Positions 24,234-31,700 of a DNA stretch of 33,687 bases are shown here, piece by piece. The number at the start of each line of letters is the position of its first letter. Positions within the stretch are counted from its first letter, which is position 1. The position numbers were made by a program, and so were the translations under genes. The stretch covers positions 1 through 33,687 of the forward strand of contig NZ_JAOARO010000084.1 in assembly GCF_025211055.1 (NCBI RefSeq), read 5' to 3'. The notes beneath the pieces are model-generated. The model was not told the DNA's origin. It saw nothing but the letters and a program-made list of their open reading frames with translations, and did no database searches. This stretch comes from Vallitalea sp. Lineage in GTDB: Bacteria; Bacillota; Clostridia; Lachnospirales; Vallitaleaceae.

Positions 24234-25190
24234 ATGGATGCAAAAAATAAAAAGATAATAAATAATTATCTTAGTATCTATAATGAAATAAAATCTGAAT
24301 TAGACAAAGATATATCTAATGAAACAATAAAAATAGTAGCTTTATTATATTCTATATCCAATAGACCTTTTCAATTAGAATTATTTGATGAAATGAGTGA
24401 AATGATTAAGAGCAAAGTTGGTTTTTCGCCTCTTAGTGGTGAGCTAAGATTCATAATTGCTACCATACTGATAATTAAATATGATTATCCATTTACGAAG
24501 ATAAGCTTTTTATTAGATAATATAGAGCTAGTTAACGAATTTGATTTATATTCCCAGTATAGTTTGTTTATTGCATTTATTTTATTAGACGAAGAAGATG
24601 TCAAGAAGCGTTTAGAGGCATCAAGAGATATATATTATGATATGCAGGACCATCATTCCTTCATTACTGGAGAGGAAGATTATACTTTTTCTGTTCTTTT
24701 GTCTGAAGCAGGAAAAGATACAGATAAATTAATGGAAGAGATAGATTATTATTATAAGAATTTAGCTAAAGATTGTTTTCGAAGAGGCAACAATCTGCAA
24801 TTACTATCTCATGTTCTTGCATTGGTTGTAACAGAAGACAAAAGGGATATAGTTATTGATAACTGTATTACTATCTATAAATTAATGAAACAAAAAGGCA
24901 TGAAAATAAAAGGAGTTATTTTTGCACTTATAGGATTGATGAGTGAAGTAGTGTTAGAAGATATTGAATTAGAGATTATAGAGATAAAAGAAATATACCA
25001 CTTATTAAATAATACTAAATACTTTAAAAAGAATAAAAATTTTAATTTAGTGGTATCAATATTCACAGTTCTTGACCTAAAAGACAATAATAGTCATACT
25101 CTATATTATATTGGTGATGACCAGTTTCAAACTAATCTTCAGTATTCTTTATTGGTAGCTATTTTATCAAAAATTATTTCTACAGATTAA
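24234..25190 (+). CDS. DUF4003-like protein of unknown function
   Basis: 318 residues; ATG after GGGAGG, a strong site. The sequence is alpha-helical and cytoplasmic, with no signal or transmembrane segment. It resembles the DUF4003 family by length and by a FRRGNNLQLLSHVLAL stretch (about 178-195), which in that family reads LQFLSHIL. No enzyme motif is visible and the function is unknown. It stands 52 bases after the rlmI-like gene and could be read from the same transcript. Confidence 0.65.
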   Translation: MDAKNKKIINNYLSIYNEIKSELDKDISNETIKIVALLYSISNRPFQLELFDEMSEMIKSKVGFSPLSGELRFIIATILIIKYDYPFTKISFLLDNIELVNEFDLYSQYSLFIAFILLDEEDVKKRLEASRDIYYDMQDHHSFITGEEDYTFSVLLSEAGKDTDKLMEEIDYYYKNLAKDCFRRGNNLQLLSHVLALVVTEDKRDIVIDNCITIYKLMKQKGMKIKGVIFALIGLMSEVVLEDIELEIIEIKEIYHLLNNTKYFKKNKNFNLVVSIFTVLDLKDNNSHTLYYIGDDQFQTNLQYSLLVAILSKIISTD

Positions 25191-25490
25191 TATACTGAAT
25201 AATAGTTTTTAACTTAGAAATATCAATTATACAGTATTAATTATTAACCTAAAAAATAATAAAATTTCCTTGATTTTTTTCATTATATAATGTACAATTT
25301 TTGTGAAATAATAATTAAAATAACATATTTGATTTCATTTAAATTGCATATTACACACTTATGATGTAACGGATTTGATTTTGCAAAATTATAATGTATT
25401 TAACAAGTGGCTGAGTATAAATTTTAAAAGTTTGTATTGTAGCTACTTATTTATGGATAAAATTATACTTGTGATTATAATTTTTTTTAG
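25191..25490. other. AT-rich intergenic stretch without a gene
   Basis: No reading frame, RNA gene or terminator is convincing here. The only structure seen is an inverted repeat TTACA/TGTAA (25351-25355 with 25365-25369), which may be an operator. It precedes the promoter at 25491-25519. Confidence 0.5.
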
Positions 25491-25519
25491 TTGAAATATA
25501 TTTTGATATAGTATATATT
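25491..25519 (+). promoter_or_regulatory. Predicted promoter of the orphan response regulator
   Basis: TTGAAA (25491-25496), 17 bases and TATATT (25514-25519). The start would be near 25526 and the leader about 95 bases. Confidence 0.55.
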
Positions 25520-25621
25520 GGTATAAGTAAAAAACGACATGATTTATTTGATAATTAGAAAAATATAAAGTAGATCCTAATTAAATGATTGATATTTATT
25601 TCTTAAAAAGAAGGAGTAGTT

Positions 25622-26299
25622 ATGGAAAGAACTGTTTTAGTTATTGAAGATGAAATTATTATGAGAGATTTGATATCTGTTACTTTTAGGGATAATGGAT
25701 TTCAAGTATTAGAAGCTGCCGATGGACAGGAGGCTCTAGAGATTTTTGAAGAAAATTCTGTTGATCTGGTATTACTTGATATTGTAATGCCCAAATTAGA
25801 CGGTTGGTCAGTATGTAGAAGAATAAGGTCAAAATCTGATGTTGTAATTATAATGCTTACATCAAGAGATGATGATGAAGATCAATTATTAGGTTTTGAA
25901 TTAGGGGTTGATGAGTATGTTATAAAACCCATTAATATTCAAGTATTGTTGGCTAGAAGTAAAAGATTACTAGAAAGAGTTACTAATAAAGATGACAGAT
26001 TAAAAAATATTATTGATAAATCAGGTATTACAATTGATAAAGCTGCATATTCTGTAATGTTAGATAAGGAAAAGATAGAATTTGCCCCAAAGGAATATGA
26101 GTTACTAGTTTTTCTAATAGAAAATGAAGGAAGAGTACTTACAAGAGAAAAAATACTTGATACTATTTGGGGTTATGATTATTTTGGAGATTATAGAGTT
26201 GTTGATACACATATCAAGAAAATTAGGAAAAAGTTGAAATCAAGAGCAAAATACATACATACTGTTGTAAGAGTTGGATATAAGTTCGATACTAAATAA
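25622..26299 (+). CDS. Orphan OmpR-family response regulator
   Basis: 225 residues; ATG after AAGGAG. The receiver domain (1-118) has acidic E9/D10, phospho-acceptor D53 (LLDIVMP), T80 and K102 (IKPI). The OmpR-type DNA-binding domain (about 128-225) contains FAPKEYELLVFLIEN, LTREKILDTIWGYDYFGDYRVVDTHIKKIRKKL and VRVGYKF. All phosphotransfer residues are intact, so it should be activated by a kinase, but none is adjacent: upstream is the DUF4003-like gene and downstream a membrane transporter-like gene. It resembles WalR in layout but diverges in the recognition helix (THIKKIRKKL against VTIRRLREKI), so its targets should differ. It could share WalK or a distant kinase. Confidence 0.9.
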   Translation: MERTVLVIEDEIIMRDLISVTFRDNGFQVLEAADGQEALEIFEENSVDLVLLDIVMPKLDGWSVCRRIRSKSDVVIIMLTSRDDDEDQLLGFELGVDEYVIKPINIQVLLARSKRLLERVTNKDDRLKNIIDKSGITIDKAAYSVMLDKEKIEFAPKEYELLVFLIENEGRVLTREKILDTIWGYDYFGDYRVVDTHIKKIRKKLKSRAKYIHTVVRVGYKFDTK

Positions 26300-26454
26300 G
26301 CCTAATTATATATAATGTATAAAAATTCTTGTATAACAACTAAATATGTGAGATACTTTAATTAGTATGACTAAATAGGTTTAATTTGTAAAAAATATAA
26401 TTAGTACTAACTTATTGGTTGTTATTATAATATGAAAGGATTGTATTAGACTAG

Positions 26455-27663
26455 ATGAAGATTAAATTGGACCACGGTTATATGAAAAAGATCAAATACA
26501 TAACGTTAGGTTTTGTAATCATTTATATTATTTATTTGGTCATGACTAACATTGGTGATGTAATAAATGGTGTTTCTGATACATTTTCGTTTATTGTTAA
26601 GATACTCTCACCATTTTTATGGGGATTAGTTATTGCTTACCTGCTAAATCCTATTGTAAGATATTTTGAGAAAGTTTTAAGTAAAATAAAAATAAGTAAA
26701 AAATGGGAAAGAACACATAGAAAGCAAAAGAAAGCTATTGTAAGAGGTATTAGTCTTGTACTTACTCTTGTTTCTATAATCACCATACTAACGTTACTTG
26801 TTAATAGTGTTTTTGTTATGATAAATGGTAGTTTTAGAGAATTTAATATCACTGAATTGATTAAAGAGATAACACATACTTTTGAAAACTACTCCCAAGA
26901 ATTAGGAGGAATAGAAGAATCTCTTAATAAAATGGGTATTGCTGCTAATATTACACAATTCTTGAAGGAATTATCTGTGAGTATTATTAACCAGATAAAA
27001 AATATTGCAACTTCTATTACAGGTAGAGTAACTACTATAGGTAGATATATAATTGACATTTCTTTTGGATTTGTATTTGCATTCAATTTCATCATGAACA
27101 AAGAATACTTCCTGAATTTACTTGAAAATATTCTTAGATTAACATTAAATGACAAGAGAAAAAACAGTTTAAAAGAAATTTTACATGAAATTAATATTGT
27201 ATTCCTTAGTTTTATTCGAGGAAAAATCATTGACCTTACTTTATTAAGTTTTGTTACAGTTATTTCACTTATAATAATACATTTTGATTATGCATTCATT
27301 GTAGGTACATTCGCAGGATACACTAATATTATACCTTATTTGGGAACTTGGATCGGTATTATACCAGCAGTAATCATTGCTTTGGTAAAAGATGGATGGC
27401 AGGAAGCTTTGTTTGTAGGAGCATACATTGTAATTATACAACAGGTATATTATGTTTTTGTAAGTCCCAAAATTCAAGGTAAGAGTATTGGTATGCACCC
27501 AGTTTTCATATTACTTGCTATGTTCGTATTTGGTAAGTTCTTTGGTTTGTTAGGAGTAATTCTATCTATACCTATGGGTGGAATTGTTAAGATATTTATT
27601 AACAGATGGGCAAAAAGACGCCAAGATAAGAAAAATATAGTACTGATAGACCTAAAAAAATGA
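26455..27663 (+). CDS. AI-2E family (UPF0118) multi-pass membrane protein
   Basis: 402 residues with about seven or eight transmembrane helices. One is near 14-32, then FIVKILSPFLWGLVIAYLLNP, VLTLVSIITILTLLV, a soluble loop (about 125-185), ISFGFVFAFNFIMNKEYFL, FVTVISLIIIHFDYAFIVG, YLGTWIGIIPAVIIALVKD, and AMFVFGKFFGLLGVILSIPMGGI. Family-typical segments are PFLWGLVIAYLLNP and GTFAGYTNIIPYLGTWIG. Members export small molecules, ions or peptides; the name from autoinducer-2 export is not proven in general. The ATG at 26455 has only a distant AAAGGA, and an alternative at 26482 exists. A TATAAT at 26426 may be its -10 box. A HAD-like gene and a PspC gene follow without a terminator between. Confidence 0.82.
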   Translation: MKIKLDHGYMKKIKYITLGFVIIYIIYLVMTNIGDVINGVSDTFSFIVKILSPFLWGLVIAYLLNPIVRYFEKVLSKIKISKKWERTHRKQKKAIVRGISLVLTLVSIITILTLLVNSVFVMINGSFREFNITELIKEITHTFENYSQELGGIEESLNKMGIAANITQFLKELSVSIINQIKNIATSITGRVTTIGRYIIDISFGFVFAFNFIMNKEYFLNLLENILRLTLNDKRKNSLKEILHEINIVFLSFIRGKIIDLTLLSFVTVISLIIIHFDYAFIVGTFAGYTNIIPYLGTWIGIIPAVIIALVKDGWQEALFVGAYIVIIQQVYYVFVSPKIQGKSIGMHPVFILLAMFVFGKFFGLLGVILSIPMGGIVKIFINRWAKRRQDKKNIVLIDLKK

Positions 27664-27789
27664 CATTTGCATTTATTATAAAATAAAGGTAAAATGTATA
27701 AGTTGGGTAAAGAAATATTTAACTCATGAAAACTAGGTAGTTATCATTTGCGATTATGTGTCGCTTTATTATTAGACGGAGGTCTTAAG

Positions 27790-28494
27790 ATGTATAATAA
27801 TTATGTTTTTAATTTATATGGTACTTTAATAGATATCGAAACGAATGAAGAGAAAGATGAGATTTGGGAAAAGTTTGCTATTTATTACGGTTATAACGGT
27901 GCTCATTATGAAAAGGAAGAACTAAAGGAAAAGTATTACAGTATAGTAAATAAACTCATTAAGATGAATAGTAAATATGAATGTCCAGATTATGAGATTG
28001 AAGATGTATTCTTCAAATTGTACAAGGATAAGGGAATAAAACCAAAGAAAAAAGCAAAACAAGCAGCTAAAACATTTAGATTATTATCAACAGAGACAAT
28101 TAGATTATACGATGGTGTTATGGAGACTCTAGAAAGACTTACTGCTGAGGGCAAAAAAATATATTTATTGTCAAATGCACAGAAAGCATTTGCTAATTCA
28201 GAAATTAAATATCTAGGAATCAAGAAATACTTTGATGGAATATGTATATCGTCTGATGTAGGTATACGTAAACCTGATACTAAGTTCTATGAATACTTTA
28301 TAGAGAAAGAACAACTAGAACCAAAAGATACTCTATTTATTGGTAACGATTATATTGACTTGAAAGGTGCCAATGACATGGGCATTGATTCCTTATATAT
28401 ACATTCTAATTTATCTAGTGGACAACCAGAAGATGTAACATCTAAATATAAGATTTTAGATGGTGATATACGTAAAATCTTTGATGTGATATAA
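27790..28494 (+). CDS. HAD-superfamily protein with Asp-to-Asn nucleophile
   Basis: 234 residues; the ATG at 27790 follows GGAGG and fits the family start (MYNNYVFNLYGTLID). An earlier in-frame ATG at 27748 is not supported. The HAD-like Rossmann fold with a helical cap (about 20-85) is clear: motif II LLSNAQ, motif III lysine in GIRKPDTKF, and motif IV IGNDYIDLKGAN. In motif I the usual F-D-L-Y-G-T-L has Asn at residue 8, the position of the catalytic aspartate nucleophile. If real, phosphatase activity should be lost or much reduced, and the protein may be a binding or regulatory relative. The codon is AAT; a single base change from GAT would restore Asp, so a sequencing error cannot be ruled out. 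Confidence 0.8.
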   Translation: MYNNYVFNLYGTLIDIETNEEKDEIWEKFAIYYGYNGAHYEKEELKEKYYSIVNKLIKMNSKYECPDYEIEDVFFKLYKDKGIKPKKKAKQAAKTFRLLSTETIRLYDGVMETLERLTAEGKKIYLLSNAQKAFANSEIKYLGIKKYFDGICISSDVGIRKPDTKFYEYFIEKEQLEPKDTLFIGNDYIDLKGANDMGIDSLYIHSNLSSGQPEDVTSKYKILDGDIRKIFDVI

Positions 28495-28522
28495 TAATAA
28501 TATTACAGGGTAGGTGAGGATA

Positions 28523-28702
28523 ATGAAGAAGCTTGTAAAATCTAGAAGAAATAGAAAAATTAATGGTGTCTGTGGGGGCATAGCGGAATATTTAGATGTG
28601 GATCCAACAATTATTAGATTATTATTTACTATCGGGATAATATTTGGTGGAGCTGGATTATGGGCTTACATTATTTGTGTATTCGTTATTCCAGACGAGT
28701 GA
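28523..28702 (+). CDS. Small PspC-domain membrane protein
   Basis: 59 residues from the ATG at 28523, preceded by GGTGAGG; a GTG at 28514 would add three residues. The whole protein is one PspC domain: KKLVKSRRNRKINGVCGGIAEYLDVDPTIIR, then a hydrophobic helix ending IPDE. PspC domains occur in envelope stress responses and in small standalone proteins of Bacillota with unknown partners. It lies 28 bases after the HAD-like gene and ends just before a terminator, so it is likely the last gene of the transporter-HAD-PspC group. Confidence 0.9.
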   Translation: MKKLVKSRRNRKINGVCGGIAEYLDVDPTIIRLLFTIGIIFGGAGLWAYIICVFVIPDE

Positions 28703-28714
28703 TACCATATAAGC

Positions 28715-28759
28715 AAAGGGGACTGTAAACAATAAAACTTATTGTGACAGCCCCTTTTT
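28715..28759. terminator. Intrinsic terminator after the PspC gene
   Basis: GGGG-A-CTGT (28718-28726) pairs with ACAG-CCCC (28747-28754), and CAATA/TATTG extends the inner stem. The plus-strand tail TTTTT is strong. The minus-strand tail is weak, so the large convergent gene may use it poorly. Confidence 0.85.
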
Positions 28760-28789
28760 CTTTCTTTTATTAATATTATCCACACAAAA

Positions 28790-31700
28790 TTAATGAGTTC
28801 CAGATGTATCTAGATCATCTGAACAAGATTTTTCTGATGAGTAGACAGCATATACATTGTAAGGAATACTATCAAGGGAATGAGTTCTTCCAGCTAAGGT
28901 TACATTACCATTACCATTTGGATGATTGTATTCTAATGAATAAGTATCGCCGGCAGCAATTATTTTAGCTGCTGCAATGATAACACTTCTATCATTCATA
29001 ACAGTTTTTAAGTTGTCATTGGTTATATTGTATCCATGAGGTACGAATATGGTTGAAGATGGCAGCTTGAAGGTGAAATGCCATCTCTGAGCTTGGTGAT
29101 TATATTCATATTCACTTAGTATATCATCAGGATTTCTATCCATCCCATAAGTATCAGAAGAACCTATAAATGTTCTGTTACGACCGAAAAGCCTCATGAA
29201 TTGGGCATTTCCAAAACTATGATATTTACCCATAGGGATAGGTAGAGGAACTTCATTACCTTCATAATCTACATTATATGTGTAATCTCTGACATATTCA
29301 GTAATACGTTGTTCCTCTGAATGATAATTTCGCCTAGTTGCCTCTTCTTCCCAATTCAGAAATACAGAATAGTTATGAATTGAAGAAGTATCCCAGCCTG
29401 ATTTAACATTATCAAATATATTAATGGGTTGATACTTATTATTAACATTCATGTAGACATCTACAGGTGTTATTTTGCCAGTGATTATATCTAATGAATA
29501 ATAATAAGGGGTAATCTCCATATAAGAATAATAATTACCAATAGTCTGTATATCCATAAAAATTGGATATCCAACTCTTAATGGCTGTCTTACTAAAGCC
29601 TCTATATTATTTTTTGAAGGAGAAAGAGGAAAACGTAAAGGTGATTTCTCAAGGAAATCAAGACAACCATAAGTGTTAAGATAATTGGTAGTTGGTCCGA
29701 CAGATTCACCCCTTATATCTATATTATGTCCAAAATAGTTATTCTGCTTATCTATTGATACTTTTGGAACTACATTAGGTATATACCATTCGGTTGGAAC
29801 AACAGGTTGTTTGAATATGTTAGAGAATCTAAAATCACCTGTATCTTCTATAACTAGATTACCTATTTTACCTATGATATCAATATTGTACATCTTAAAT
29901 GCAGAGTGTTTTGCATCTTTATTAAAGCCTCTCGATTTATTTGTAGGTAAAGAGTTATCAATTATGCTTCCATTATTAGCTATAGAATAAAACTTTGCTC
30001 TTGCACTAATTGCTTCTTTATTTCCTAGTGGTAAGTAGAAAGTATATCTATCTTGCTCAACCACAAGAGGTATTTCAAACCCAGCAGGGTATAACTTACC
30101 ATTATAAATAACATTATAATCAAATTTAGCTATCTTCTTGGCTGTCCATTCTGTAGTATCCATATTATCAGTATAGCCTTTACCTCTTTGCTTAGTAGTT
30201 CTAGAAAGACCGCAAGAACCATCACCATAAAAATCTCCTAGATTAGGGAAAGATACTTCAAATGGATAATCAAGAGTTAGATACTCACTTGCATATATTA
30301 TTTCATTATTAGGTAGCTTTATTTGGGAGGCAGGTATTTTAACTATTATTGTCTCATACCAATCCTCTGGAGGTTCAGATATTGTCTTAGATATTTCAGA
30401 TATAATATTAATTTTTTTAGTGCCTTTTGGAGGAACATATACAAGTTCAGGTTCACCATTACCAGGTATATATACATCAGGTTCAGTGATTACAATAACG
30501 CCGTTACCACTATTACCAGTCTGAGTACCACCATTATATATTGGAGTATTTTCGTTTCCACATTTCATGTAACCATTTGATACACCACCTATGTATCCAG
30601 AACCACCGCCACCGCCGCCAGAACCAGAACCACTATTATTAGAACCGCCATAACCTAAACTACCATTACTACCACCATTACTGCCTCCGTTACCACCGTA
30701 AGATTGGCTTCCCCCTGAACCAGGAGAACCATATCCATCGCCGCCAGAACCACCTGTTATACCACCACCGTAGCCACCGTGACCGTTACCGCCATGACCG
30801 CCACCACCTCCAGCAACAATAATCCGATCAGTTAATGAATGACCATGTGTTCTGATGTCAGAAGCACCACCACCAACTTGGTTAGAACGTCCATGACCAG
30901 AACCGCCACCATTCCAACCGTTAGAACCACCAGGGTAAATATATAAATTTTCACCTTTAGACAGGTTTATTTCTCCATATGAGTAACCTCCTTTACCACC
31001 AGAACCATTTCCACCTTCAGCACCCCATACTTCTAGCTTATATTTACCATTAATAGGAACATTGTAAATATAGTTGGAGCCATTATATCTAAATGTCTTA
31101 CGTTCACCATTATGAATTACTGGAGGTCGGTAATCAGGATTAGGTTTTTCATAACCTTCTTCATAATCTGGGTTATCTATTTGTGATTCTTGATATATGG
31201 TATATGAAAGGGGTATCCATTCAGCACTATTTCCACCTTCCATCGTTAATGATAAATCATCTGCAAAAATACAGTCTTTCAAGGTGGATACTGAATTATA
31301 TGATGAACCATTAACAATGGACACTCTTATTTTTTCAGTGTTCTTTGGGGTGGTGAAGTTGATTGTTTTAGTTGATACCAAGCTATTGTTATGTTTATCA
31401 GATGTCCATTTTTTTAATGTATTTTCAAGGTAGTCCAGAGCTTCAATTTCAAAATAACCTTCACACCTATGGGAACTGATTTTACCTGTAAAAGTGTAAT
31501 TAGTATTTTCCATACCTACTGTTGTACTTGTATATTTAGCTATTCTATTAGAGTTTGCAGGAACACTGATTTGAAAAGAACTACTTCCTGAAATAACATA
31601 TGAATTATGAGTTGTTCTAGTGAATATAACATCAGTATTATCAGTTGTTTGTTTTTTCCAGTTTTGTAGAGAACCATCATTAGCAATTTTTTCAGCATCA

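Noticed and set aside
25351..25380. WalR box upstream of the orphan response regulator
   Set aside because: TGTAAC is followed after five bases by TGATTT, not TGTWAH, so the second half-site fails.
30323..30580. Plus-strand frames (30323-30580, 31197-31433, 32924-33283) across the giant protein gene
   Set aside because: They are complements of the long minus-strand frame, which is open through to the window edge.
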